From assembly GCF_001613145.1 (NCBI RefSeq), contig NZ_BDBU01000071.1:1-33540 (forward strand): a DNA stretch of 33,540 nt, written 5' to 3'. Made by a program: the position numbers and the translations under genes. Of this stretch, positions 7,046 to 14,883 are shown piece by piece (within the stretch, counting starts at the first letter, position 1; the number at the start of each line of letters is the position of its first letter). The stretch is from Nocardia jejuensis NBRC 103114. GTDB taxonomy: Bacteria > Actinomycetota > Actinomycetes > Mycobacteriales > Mycobacteriaceae. The notes under the pieces were generated by a model. It had not been told where the DNA came from and made no database searches. It was given only the letters and a program-made list of their open reading frames with translations.

Positions 7046-8191
7046 ATGGCCGGGGCAGGCATCTCGAAGGTCCACTTCAACAGCTCGCCTCGACCCACGC
7101 TCGGCGTGGAATGGGAGGTCGCGCTCGTCGACAAGCAGACGCGCGACCTTTCCAACACGGCCGCAGCGGTTTTCGAGGCATGCGGTGATCTGCAATCCAC
7201 CGAGGGCCGACCCCTCATCACCAAGGAGCTGCTGCGTAACACCGTAGAGCTGGTTTCCGGCAAGCACGACACCGTCGGCGAGGTGGTGGACGAGCTGCGC
7301 ATGGCCCAGGACGCGGTCCGCAAGGCGGCGGATCCGCTCGGGGTCGACGTGTACTGCGCCGGAACCCATCCCTTCGCGCAGTGGTCGACCCAGTTGCTCA
7401 CGCGCAGCGCCCATTACGACGAGCTCATCGAGCGCACCCAGTGGTGGGGTCGGCAGATGCTGATCTGGGGCGTGCACGTGCACGTCGGGGTCTCGCATCC
7501 GGAGAAGGTCTTCCCGATCCTCAACACGCTGCTGCTGTCGTATCCGCATCTGCTCGCGCTCTCTGCCTCCTCCCCGATGTGGGCCGGCGTGGACACCGGA
7601 TACGCCAGCAACCGCGCGCTGATGTTCCAGCAACTCCCCACCGCCGGACTGCCCTTCCAGTTCGAAAACTGGAACCAGTTCGAGGCTTTCGCGCACGACC
7701 AGATCAAAACCGGTGTGTTCGAACAACTCGGCGGCATGCACTGGGACATCCGGCCGGCTCCCAAATGGGGCACCATCGAGGTCCGCATCTGCGATGGCAC
7801 CCCGACCCGGGCCGAGCTCACGGCGCTGGTGGCGCTGATCCACTGCCTCATCGTCGAGATCGACCGCCGGGTCGAATCCGGTGAGACCATGCCCACCATC
7901 CCGCCCTGGCATGTGCAGGAAAACAAGTGGCGCGCAGCGCGTTACGGCCTGGACGCCATCATCATCACCGACGCCGCGAGCAACGAGCGGCTCATCACCG
8001 ACGATCTGATGGACCTGCTCAACCGGCTCGAACCCACCGCCAAGAGCCTCGGCTGCGAGAACGAACTGGCCATGGTGGCGGACATTCCCAAGCGTGGTGC
8101 GTCCTACCAGCGCCAGCGCCGGGTGGCCGCGGCCGCGCAGGGCGACCTCGTCGCGGTGGTCGATTCGATCGTTCGGGAACTCAGGCAGTAA
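7046..8191 (+). CDS. YbdK-type glutamate-cysteine ligase / carboxylate-amine ligase (Rv0433-like)
   Basis: The 381-residue member of the GCS2/YbdK family would form a peptide bond between a glutamate-like carboxylate and an amine using ATP. Visible motifs are TLGVEWEVALVD (metal-binding Glu residues near the start), VELVSGKHDTV, WGVHVHVGVSHPEK, and GTIEVRICDGTPT near the C-terminal third. Length fits the family (about 370-380). The true substrate of actinobacterial members is not settled: gamma-glutamylcysteine formation is weak in characterised YbdK proteins, and mycothiol, not glutathione, is the main thiol in this group. It lies 13 bases after sodC with AAGG before the ATG, so it is probably cotranscribed. 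That pairing, also seen in mycobacteria, hints at an oxidative-stress role. Confidence 0.9.
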   Translation: MAGAGISKVHFNSSPRPTLGVEWEVALVDKQTRDLSNTAAAVFEACGDLQSTEGRPLITKELLRNTVELVSGKHDTVGEVVDELRMAQDAVRKAADPLGVDVYCAGTHPFAQWSTQLLTRSAHYDELIERTQWWGRQMLIWGVHVHVGVSHPEKVFPILNTLLLSYPHLLALSASSPMWAGVDTGYASNRALMFQQLPTAGLPFQFENWNQFEAFAHDQIKTGVFEQLGGMHWDIRPAPKWGTIEVRICDGTPTRAELTALVALIHCLIVEIDRRVESGETMPTIPPWHVQENKWRAARYGLDAIIITDAASNERLITDDLMDLLNRLEPTAKSLGCENELAMVADIPKRGASYQRQRRVAAAAQGDLVAVVDSIVRELRQ

Positions 8192-8200
8192 AGAGCGTTT

Positions 8201-8256
8201 CCCGCCACTCGGCGGGTGTGATCTTCGATACCCCGTCCGCGTATGTCGCACGGGGT
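8201..8256 (+). terminator. Two short hairpins after the ligase gene
   Basis: CCCGCC (8201-8206) pairs with GGCGGG (8211-8216) across a 4-base loop, nine bases after the stop. ACCCCGT (8230-8236) pairs with ACGGGGT (8250-8256) across 13 bases. Together they may end the sodC-ligase transcript, though neither is followed by a T-run. Confidence 0.4.
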
Positions 8257-8347
8257 GGCCAGGAGCGATATCGGGCCGAACGGGGCTTGTTCATCCGAAC
8301 GCGGAGGCGGTGTTCAATACCCACGGGGCTTGCGTTCATGCGACGTT

Positions 8348-8353
8348 TACTAT
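8348..8353 (+). promoter_or_regulatory. -10 element for leaderless PAP2-family gene
   Basis: TACTAT matches the TAnnnT consensus well. It is followed by 6 bases and GTG 8360, placing the transcription start on the codon. No good -35 was found at the proper distance. Confidence 0.5.
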
Positions 8354-8359
8354 GTCTGA

Positions 8360-9715
8360 GTGTTGCTCGACGGTCCGCGTTCCGAACTGGGCGGTGAGGT
8401 ACCCCGCAACCGGATGTGGATCCCCTCGAGGCGCATCCGGCTGACGGTCGTGCTCGCCGCCGTTCCGGTGCTGCTGATCGGGCTGCAGCTGCTCGCCTCC
8501 CACAACGGCTTCCTCGGTCCCCTCGAGAGCGTGTGGGCCGACCTCACCGGCAATCCGAAATCGTTCACCGTGCCGTGGGCCGGACTCGGGCTCGCGCTCA
8601 TCGGCCTGTCCTGGCGGAACCGGGCCATCGCCTTCGGGGCGGCGCTGGGCATCGACCTCGCGTACCAATCGGTGCGATCGCTGTTCGGCGGACCGCTCGC
8701 CATGGGCAACGGTCCGGTCATGGTGCTCGCGGCCATCGTCGTTCTCGCGCTGCGCAAAGGGCAAGGGGCCGAACGCCGGAACGCCCTGCACGCCGCCGCG
8801 CTCGGCATCCTGCTGGTGCTGTCCAACAAGGTCGCCGACGTCTGGCTGTTCATCACCATGCTCGCCGGGCCCAAGGTCCTGGACGAGCACGTCGTGCTGG
8901 TGGACCACGCCCTGGGCGACCCGTCCTGGCTGATGGGGCAGCTGCTCGAATGGGCGGGCTCGATCCCGACCTTCATCCTGCACTGGGTGTACATCGAACT
9001 GCCGCTGGGCGCGATGATCGTGACCGTCTGGCAGCTGCGCAATGTCGTGAAGACGGGGGAGTGGCCCGGGCACTATCTGGTGCGCACCTTCCTCACCATC
9101 GGACTGATCGGGCCGATCGTCTACATCGTCTTCCCGGTCGTCGGACCGATCTTCGCGTTCGGCGCGGACGGGCACGCGTTCTCCCTCGGCGACTACTGGC
9201 CGAACCTGGTGCCGCCCATCGATCTCACGCCCGGCGCGCTCCCGTTCGACCGGATGACCCCGCGCAACTGCATGCCGTCCCTGCACACCGCCTGGGCGCT
9301 GTCGCTTTTCGTGCACTCGCGCCGCGATGTCGTCACCGGTGCGCTCGCACCGCGCTGGCTGCGCTGGGGCGGCACGTTCTGGCTGGTGGCCACCGTGTCC
9401 GCGACCCTCGGCTTCGGCTACCACTACGGTGCGGATCTGCTGGCCGGAGCGGTGCTGTGCCTGGCCGTCGAATCCGCGCTGCGGGCTCCGGAGCGCGGCT
9501 GGGACCGGGCCCGGATCCAACTCGTCGGGGCGGGCTTCGCGCTGTTCGCCGGGCTGCTGCTCTCGTACCGGTACCTGTCGCTGACCTACGCGGAGAATCC
9601 GCTGCCCGCGGGGATGCTGATCGTCGGCCTGGTCGCGGCCTACGTGACGGCGTTCTATCGGACCTGGTTCGCGGTGACGCCCGAACCCGCGCCCGCGATC
9701 GCCGTCGCCTCCTGA
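8360..9715 (+). CDS. PAP2-family polytopic membrane phosphatase/phosphotransferase
   Basis: The 451-residue protein has roughly ten hydrophobic segments across its length. The C-terminal half carries the PAP2_3/Aur1-like signature: RNCMPSLHTAW (PSLH at 306-309, catalytic His309) and GYHYGAD with His355 three residues before Asp359. Such enzymes cleave or transfer phosphate groups on lipid or isoprenoid substrates at the outer face of the membrane. Candidate roles are inositol-phosphate lipid transfer or polyprenyl-phosphate recycling; the sequence does not decide. GTG 8360 is chosen because TACTAT sits 6 bases before it. A downstream ATG at 8414 with GAGGT 13 bases before it is an alternative. 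The gene ends inside a 16-bp tandem duplication and converges on the unknown membrane gene at 9741. Confidence 0.84.
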   Translation: MLLDGPRSELGGEVPRNRMWIPSRRIRLTVVLAAVPVLLIGLQLLASHNGFLGPLESVWADLTGNPKSFTVPWAGLGLALIGLSWRNRAIAFGAALGIDLAYQSVRSLFGGPLAMGNGPVMVLAAIVVLALRKGQGAERRNALHAAALGILLVLSNKVADVWLFITMLAGPKVLDEHVVLVDHALGDPSWLMGQLLEWAGSIPTFILHWVYIELPLGAMIVTVWQLRNVVKTGEWPGHYLVRTFLTIGLIGPIVYIVFPVVGPIFAFGADGHAFSLGDYWPNLVPPIDLTPGALPFDRMTPRNCMPSLHTAWALSLFVHSRRDVVTGALAPRWLRWGGTFWLVATVSATLGFGYHYGADLLAGAVLCLAVESALRAPERGWDRARIQLVGAGFALFAGLLLSYRYLSLTYAENPLPAGMLIVGLVAAYVTAFYRTWFAVTPEPAPAIAVAS

Positions 9716-9738
9716 ACCGGCCGCCTCCTGAACCGGCC
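9707..9738. repeat. 16-bp tandem duplication across the PAP2 stop codon
   Basis: Two perfect copies of a 16-base unit (9707-9722 and 9723-9738) are followed by the first four bases of a third. The TGA stop (9713-9715) is in copy one, so copy two is 3' of the gene. It looks like a recent slippage or duplication event in the short convergent gap. Confidence 0.85.
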
Positions 9739-9740
9739 GC

Positions 9741-11096
9741 CTACTCGTCCTGGGCTGTGCGGGTGGAGGATTCGCTCGATTCCTCGTCGTGCTCCGACGC
9801 CGCCGCGGAGGGCGGCGTGACCGGCCTGCTGTGGCGCAGCATCGCGACACCGCCCGCGCAGCCGAGCGCGATCAGGACCGCGGCCCAGGCCGGGGCCGAG
9901 GAATTCTCCGGCGTCACCGTGCACACGGTCTTGTCCGTGCCCTGTAGCGCGTAGTGCCCGCGCGAGACGTAATCGCGCAGTCCGAGAGCCGCCGACGGCA
10001 CGAAGATCACCATGGTGCCCAGCACCCGGCTCGGCACGTAGCGGGGAGTGGCGGCGGTCAGGCCGAATCCGAACAGCCACGCCAGCGCGGCGGTCGAGCC
10101 GACCGTGATGATCGCCCAGTCGGTCTCCTCGGTGAAGGCCGTCAGCATCCCCAGCACCACCAGCAGCGCCAGGCACAGCATCGGCGTGCGCCGATTGCTG
10201 CCGGACCACATGCCGAGCGCGCCCACCGCCACCAGCAGTGGAATCGACCAGGCCGGCAGCTCCGCCGCGATGGTCGCCGAGCCCACCGAGACCAGCGCGA
10301 CGCCGACCAGGACCAGTTCCCCGTCGCGGCCCGGCAGCAGCATGGCGGCGATGAGTCCGGTGGCGATCGCGGACAGCACCGCGAGCCCGACCGAGGCGGC
10401 GCTGCCACCGTGCCGCGCCAGCCATTCCGCGCTGACCAGGGTGACCAGCACCAGCACCACACCCGCCAGGATGGGCGCGAGCGGCAGCTCGATCGACGGT
10501 TTCTGCGAGGCCGGGCGATTGCGGTTGACCAGCAGGCCGATGACCACCAGCGCCAGCGCGACCTCGATCATCCACAGTGGCGGCGTATTGGACGCCTGCC
10601 AGTGCTCGGGCAGCACCCTGTCCAGCGAGTTCGCGCCGACGCGCGGCAGCGGATTCACCGAGCCGAGCAGCAGACTGATCAATGCGCCGAGCGTCCAGCC
10701 GAACGCGGGCAGCCGATGGTGCAGCACCGCCGCGCCGAGCGCGCCCATCACGATGCCGCCGGCGATCGAATCGATGAAATTCAGGGTGGCCAGCGAGGAC
10801 GTGGGATCGGACGCGTGCCCGAAGAAGTGATTCAGCAGCAGCACCACGAGACCGGCGGCCGCGGTGCCCCACGCCGCCACGATGCTGCCCATCGTGGTCA
10901 CCAGGACCGCGACGATCATCGCGACCAGGACGCCGGCCGCGACCGCGCGCGGCAGGCTGTACGCCAGCAGATCCAGCTGCAGCGCCGAGGTCTGCGCCGT
11001 CCAGCCGAAATCGATCGGCAGAGCCAGCGACAATCCGGCAACTGTGGTGGCTATCAGGGCCGTGACTGTTTCCAGCGCTACCCGATACGATCTCAC
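9741..11096 (-). CDS. Polytopic membrane protein of unknown function
   Basis: The 451-residue protein is very hydrophobic from residue 8 to about 420, with roughly 12 predicted membrane helices. A short acidic, Ser-rich cytoplasmic-type tail (SEHDEESSESSTRTAQDE) ends it. No family motif is recognised; nothing resembles a known transporter signature. An extracytoplasmic-type loop near 380-400 (DYVSRGHYALQGTDKTVCT) precedes the last helix. The start is GTG 11096 (minus). It has no Shine-Dalgarno, but TAGCTT lies exactly 7 bases upstream (11104-11109), so a leaderless transcript is likely. It converges on the PAP2 gene and is next to the AAA ATPase. In M. tuberculosis the corresponding position holds other genes, so this is a lineage-specific insertion or replacement. 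Confidence 0.75.
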   Translation of the reverse strand: MRSYRVALETVTALIATTVAGLSLALPIDFGWTAQTSALQLDLLAYSLPRAVAAGVLVAMIVAVLVTTMGSIVAAWGTAAAGLVVLLLNHFFGHASDPTSSLATLNFIDSIAGGIVMGALGAAVLHHRLPAFGWTLGALISLLLGSVNPLPRVGANSLDRVLPEHWQASNTPPLWMIEVALALVVIGLLVNRNRPASQKPSIELPLAPILAGVVLVLVTLVSAEWLARHGGSAASVGLAVLSAIATGLIAAMLLPGRDGELVLVGVALVSVGSATIAAELPAWSIPLLVAVGALGMWSGSNRRTPMLCLALLVVLGMLTAFTEETDWAIITVGSTAALAWLFGFGLTAATPRYVPSRVLGTMVIFVPSAALGLRDYVSRGHYALQGTDKTVCTVTPENSSAPAWAAVLIALGCAGGVAMLRHSRPVTPPSAAASEHDEESSESSTRTAQDE

Positions 11097-11103
11097 CTGG
11101 GAG

Positions 11104-11109
11104 AAGCTA
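11104..11109 (-). promoter_or_regulatory. -10 element for leaderless membrane-protein gene
   Basis: TAGCTT on the minus strand is followed by 7 bases and GTG 11096. The geometry is the same as upstream of def and virR. Confidence 0.5.
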
Positions 11110-11213
11110 CCGGCGGCGCGCTGTGGTATCGGTCAGACTCGCCTATGTGAAAAGTTTGCTAAGAAGAAACTGTTATAGCGCGCCGGTCGTGTGACCAGCA
11201 GTGCCTGCTCGGG

Positions 11214-13436
11214 TCAGCTGGACGCGGCGCGCTTGGCTGCGAAACCGCGCAGCGATTGCACCTGTGCGGGATCGAGGGACGGCCGCACGGTGGCCTGGGC
11301 CGCCGCCACATCGGCCGCCGTGACATCGGCGGTGTCGAGGTCGCGGCGCATGGCGGTCATCGCCGCCTCGCGCAGCAGGGCTGCGCAGTCCGCGGCCGAA
11401 TAGCCCTCCAGTTCCTCGGCCAGCTTCCGGAGCCGCACATCCTCGGCCAGCGGCACGTGTTTGGCCGCGGTGCGCAGGATCTCGGCCCGGGCGTCGGCAT
11501 CCGGCGGCGGCACGAACACCAGCCGTTCGATGCGGCCCGGCCTGGTCAGCGCCGGGTCGATCAGATCCGGGCGGTTGGTCGCGGCGACCACCACCACATC
11601 GCGCAGCGGCTCCACCCCGTCCAATTCGGTGAGCAGTGCCGCCACCACCCGATCCGTCACGCCCGAATCGCTGGACTGCCCGCGGCGCGGGGCCAGCGCG
11701 TCCACCTCGTCGAGGAAGATCAGCGACGGGGCCGAATCGCGGGCGCGCTGGAACAGTTCGCGCACCGCCCGTTCGGAGGAGCCGACCCACTTGTCCATCA
11801 GTTCGGCGCCCTTCACCGCCTGCACGCTCAACTGGCCCGAACTCGCCAGCGCGCGCACCAGGAAGGTCTTACCGCAGCCGGGCGGGCCGTAGAGCAGCAC
11901 GCCGCGCGGTGGGTCGATGCCCAGGCGCGCGAACGAATCCGGATGCCGCAGCGGCCACAGCACCGCCTCGGTGAGGGCCTGCTTGGTCTCGACCATGTCG
12001 CCGACATCGTCGAGAGTCAGGCTGCCGATGGCCAATTCCTCCGAACCCGAGCGCGACAGCGGCCGGATCACCGACAGCGCGCCCGCCAGATCCTCCTGCC
12101 GCAGGACCGGCTCGCCGTGCTCCCGGCTGGCCCGCGACGCCGCCCGCAACGCCGCCTCCCGGACCAGGGCCGCCAGGTCGGACACCACGAATCCCGGTGT
12201 GCGCGCGGCGATCTCGTCCAGTTTCAGATCATCGGTCGGTGCCCTGCGCAGCAGTTGCTCGAGGAGCGCGGCGCGTACACCCGCGGTGGGCAGCGGCAGC
12301 GACACCTCCCGATCGCACAGGTCCGGTCCGCGCAACCGCGTATCCACCCCTGCCGCATTGGAAGTCGTCACCAGCAGGGCGACCGCCGGGCAGGTGACCG
12401 CGGCCCGCAGCTGATCCAGGATGAGGGTCGCCACCGGCTCCGCCTCGATCGGCAGCAGCGCGTCGATATCGGTGATGATCAGGATGCCGCCCGCGCCCGA
12501 GCAGAGCGAGGCCACCGCGTCCCCGACCTGCCGCAGCCGCGCACCGCTCTCCGCGGCCCCGGCGGTGGGGCCGTCCAACTCCACCGTCCGGCGTGAACCG
12601 GCCACCGCCCGTGCCAGGGTCGCCTTGCCGACGCCCGCGGGCCCGGTGATGAGTACGCCCAAATGCGAACTCGCGCCGAGGGTGCGCAGCAATTCCGGCT
12701 CGTCCAGGGCCAGGTTCAGCCATTCCTTCAGCTTCGCGGCCTGGGCCTGCACGCCCGCCAGATCGGCCACCGCGACCGCGGACACCGGCGCGGGCGAGGA
12801 CGGCCGAATGCGCTCGGGCACCCGCACCACCTCGTCGCCGGGCAGGCCACTTGTCCGGTCGACGGCTGTCACCCCCGGGCCCCACACCACCGCGCTGTTG
12901 GGCTGCACGCTCACCGGTCCGGGCCCGGGATCGGTCGCGGTGACGGTGAGCAGCTCCGAGGTCCAGGCGATGCCGAAGGTGCGCGAAAGCGCCTGCGTGG
13001 CAGCCGAATTGCTGGTGCCGGGACCGAGGTCGCGGGGGAGCAGCGACACCGTGTCCCCGACCGTGACCACCTTGCCCAGCAGCGCCTGGCGCAGCGTGGC
13101 CTCGGGAATCGTGCTGGTGGCCAGGGCCGAACCGGTCACCGAAAGTTGCCGTGCCCCATAGACGGTCGCCGAGGTGACGACCACTGTCGCATCCTCGCGA
13201 ACCCCCGCGTTGGACAGCGTCACGTCGTCGAGCAGCGCCACTCCGGCGGGGGTTCCCGCGGGGGCGATCGCCACCACCGCCGCGGTCCGGCGCGACCCGA
13301 TGAGCGCGATCCCGTCCCATTCGCGTAAACCCAGCGCGGTCAGTGCCTCCGGGTGCAGCCGCACCAGCCCGCGACGGGCGTCGGCGGCGGAGCTGTTGAG
13401 TCGAGCGGTAAGCGCGAGTTCCGGCACGCACCCCAT
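11214..13436 (-). CDS. Tandem-AAA ATPase, CDC48/p97-like (Rv0435c-like)
   Basis: The 740-residue protein has an N-domain resembling the p97 double-psi barrel (about 1-215), AAA domain D1 (about 225-460) and AAA domain D2 (about 475-735). D2 is complete: Walker A GPPGCGKT (517-524), Walker B SLIFLDEVD with Glu577, sensor NRPD, and arginine-finger segment TRPGRIER (Arg632, Arg635). D1 has Walker A GPAGVGKAT (265-273), but its Walker B reads ILIITDID, with Ile324 where the catalytic Glu belongs. D1 may therefore bind but not hydrolyse ATP. The protein presumably remodels or unfolds protein complexes in the cytoplasm. The open frame runs far upstream, but ATG 13436 gives the family length (about 730) and has AGG a few bases before it. 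A later GTG at 13427 is possible. Confidence 0.9.
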   Translation of the reverse strand: MGCVPELALTARLNSSAADARRGLVRLHPEALTALGLREWDGIALIGSRRTAAVVAIAPAGTPAGVALLDDVTLSNAGVREDATVVVTSATVYGARQLSVTGSALATSTIPEATLRQALLGKVVTVGDTVSLLPRDLGPGTSNSAATQALSRTFGIAWTSELLTVTATDPGPGPVSVQPNSAVVWGPGVTAVDRTSGLPGDEVVRVPERIRPSSPAPVSAVAVADLAGVQAQAAKLKEWLNLALDEPELLRTLGASSHLGVLITGPAGVGKATLARAVAGSRRTVELDGPTAGAAESGARLRQVGDAVASLCSGAGGILIITDIDALLPIEAEPVATLILDQLRAAVTCPAVALLVTTSNAAGVDTRLRGPDLCDREVSLPLPTAGVRAALLEQLLRRAPTDDLKLDEIAARTPGFVVSDLAALVREAALRAASRASREHGEPVLRQEDLAGALSVIRPLSRSGSEELAIGSLTLDDVGDMVETKQALTEAVLWPLRHPDSFARLGIDPPRGVLLYGPPGCGKTFLVRALASSGQLSVQAVKGAELMDKWVGSSERAVRELFQRARDSAPSLIFLDEVDALAPRRGQSSDSGVTDRVVAALLTELDGVEPLRDVVVVAATNRPDLIDPALTRPGRIERLVFVPPPDADARAEILRTAAKHVPLAEDVRLRKLAEELEGYSAADCAALLREAAMTAMRRDLDTADVTAADVAAAQATVRPSLDPAQVQSLRGFAAKRAASS

Positions 13437-13838
13437 TCTGCCTGTCCCGCTCGCACCCCACGCCCGCTCACGCACCTTCGCACCCCCTGGGCCGGAGCCC
13501 CGGCGGCTATTGCGTGAGATGCGGCGCGTGCGTGTGTGCACCGCATGCGGTTCCAGCGTCGGGGATACGCTCGGCGACGGCGGCTGTCTGCTCCCGCGCC
13601 GTGGGCTTCGGCCGTGTGCTCGGGCACCGCGGCGAAACTGTGTGGGAAACGGTCGCCCGCGTCTGCGGCGGAGTTGCGCCGGTCGACGGGCCTCGGTGCG
13701 GTGAACGGTCCGTCTGGTGTGCAAGCCGTTGCCCGAGCGTCTGCTTGCCCGGCGTCGGGTGACTGATCCAGCAACCTGCGCGTGCCGGGCCACCTCTGGT
13801 GAAGCCTGTGCCCGGCCGGGTGGCAACGATTCGGGGCA
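13437..13838. other. 402-bp divergent intergenic region, no supported gene
   Basis: The region separates the leftward AAA ATPase from the rightward sigma factor. It is very GC-rich, and several overlapping frames stay open in it, but none has a convincing start or a protein-like composition. ATGCGG (13519-13524) and CCGCAT (13541-13546) form a small inverted repeat 16 bases apart. No clear -10/-35 pair was found for either gene. It presumably holds both promoters. Confidence 0.5.
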
Positions 13839-14801
13839 ATGGCCGACTATGGGGAGATGTCGGTCAGTGTGCACGAGGCGGATCTGTTCGAGGGCTTCCG
13901 CGGGCGGTTGGAGGCGATCGCCTATCGGCTGCTCGGCTCGGCCGGGGACGCCGAGGACGCGGTGCAGGAGGCGTTCCTGCGCTGGCACGCCACCGACCGC
14001 GAGCGCATCCAGACGCCCGAGGCATGGCTGACCAAGGTGCTGACCAATCTCTGCCTCAATCAGCTGACCTCCGCGCGGTCCCGGCGGGAAACCTATGTGG
14101 GGCAGTGGCTTCCGGAGCCGGTGCTGGCCGGGGATCGGATGCTCGGCCCGGCCGAGACCGTCGAACAGCGCGAATCGGTCTCCTTCGCGATGCTGACCCT
14201 GATGGAACGGCTGACCCCGAACGAGCGCGTGGTGTACGTGCTGCGCGAGGCCTTCGGTTACTCGCACGGGGAGATCGCCGAGATCCTCGACACCACCGAC
14301 GTCAACTGCCAGCAGATCTACCGGCGCGCCAAACAGCATCTGGCCGGGGGACGGGCGCGCCGTGAGATCGACGAGGTCGCCGCCCGCAGGCTGGTCGAGC
14401 AATTCCTCGCCGCCGCCGTCAGCGGCGAGACCGGCACACTGGTCGAACTGCTGACCGACGACTCGATCACCGCCGGAGACGGCGGCGACTGGATCCGAAC
14501 CCTCCCCGACCCGGTCGCGGGCGCGCTGCGGGCGGCGAGGTTCCTGCACGGCCGCCTCGCACCCGACGCGCGCAAGCGGGAGCTCTTCGGCGGCAGTCCG
14601 GCCGTTTTCGCCGCGATCGTCAACGACGATCCCGCCGTGGTGCTCGTGCTCGACGGACGAGTCGTCGCGGTCGCCTGCCTGAAGGTGACCGCCGACGGCA
14701 TCGAGGCCGTGCACGGCCAGGCCAATCCCGCGAAACTGGGGCGGATCACGCGGGCGTGGGCCGCCGCCGAGCACGGCGAACCCCTCATGACGATCTGGTG
14801 A
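13839..14801 (+). CDS. ECF41-type RNA polymerase sigma factor with SnoaL-like C-terminal domain
   Basis: The 320-residue protein has sigma region 2 (about 18-83; YRLLGSAGDAEDAVQEAFLRW), the ECF41 linker motif WLPEP (90-94), and sigma region 4 (about 110-170; LTPNERVVYVLREAFGYSHGEIAEIL). A SnoaL_2-like domain (about 183-320) follows. In ECF41 factors this domain replaces an anti-sigma factor and controls activity through motifs written DGGGK and NPDKL. Here they read DGGDW (214-218) and NPAKL (296-300), so the regulatory pocket looks altered. The start is uncertain: ATG 13839, ATG 13857 and GTG 13869 are all in frame and none has a well-placed Shine-Dalgarno. The FAD-dependent oxidoreductase that begins 82 bases downstream fits the usual ECF41 partner class and is the likely target. 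Confidence 0.9.
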   Translation: MADYGEMSVSVHEADLFEGFRGRLEAIAYRLLGSAGDAEDAVQEAFLRWHATDRERIQTPEAWLTKVLTNLCLNQLTSARSRRETYVGQWLPEPVLAGDRMLGPAETVEQRESVSFAMLTLMERLTPNERVVYVLREAFGYSHGEIAEILDTTDVNCQQIYRRAKQHLAGGRARREIDEVAARRLVEQFLAAAVSGETGTLVELLTDDSITAGDGGDWIRTLPDPVAGALRAARFLHGRLAPDARKRELFGGSPAVFAAIVNDDPAVVLVLDGRVVAVACLKVTADGIEAVHGQANPAKLGRITRAWAAAEHGEPLMTIW

Positions 14802-14828
14802 CACAGGTCACAGCGCGCTGACTGTCAG
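14799..14828. promoter_or_regulatory. Paired TGAC/GTCA inverted repeats before the oxidoreductase
   Basis: TGAC-4-GTCA (14799-14810, overlapping the sigma-factor stop) and CTGAC-T-GTCAG (14818-14828) are two short palindromes in the gap between sigma factor and oxidoreductase. The region has only partial matches to the ECF41 promoter (TGTCACA, 16 bases, CGTC), for example TGACACA with TGTC 17 bases on. It could be an operator or a diverged sigma-factor promoter. Confidence 0.35.
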
Positions 14829-14883
14829 GTTTCGCCCGGCTGTCCGGTTCAGGTATCGAACCCACCGAGACAGGAGCGAGACC

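Noticed and set aside
13514..13766. Two overlapping small plus-strand frames in the ATPase-sigma gap
   Set aside because: No ribosome-binding site or leaderless -10, Cys/Arg-rich random-looking protein, and each weakens the other.
13437..14804. Upstream extension of the AAA ATPase frame
   Set aside because: The extra 456 residues lie opposite the ECF41 sigma factor and have antisense composition; the ATPase has a proper start at 13436.
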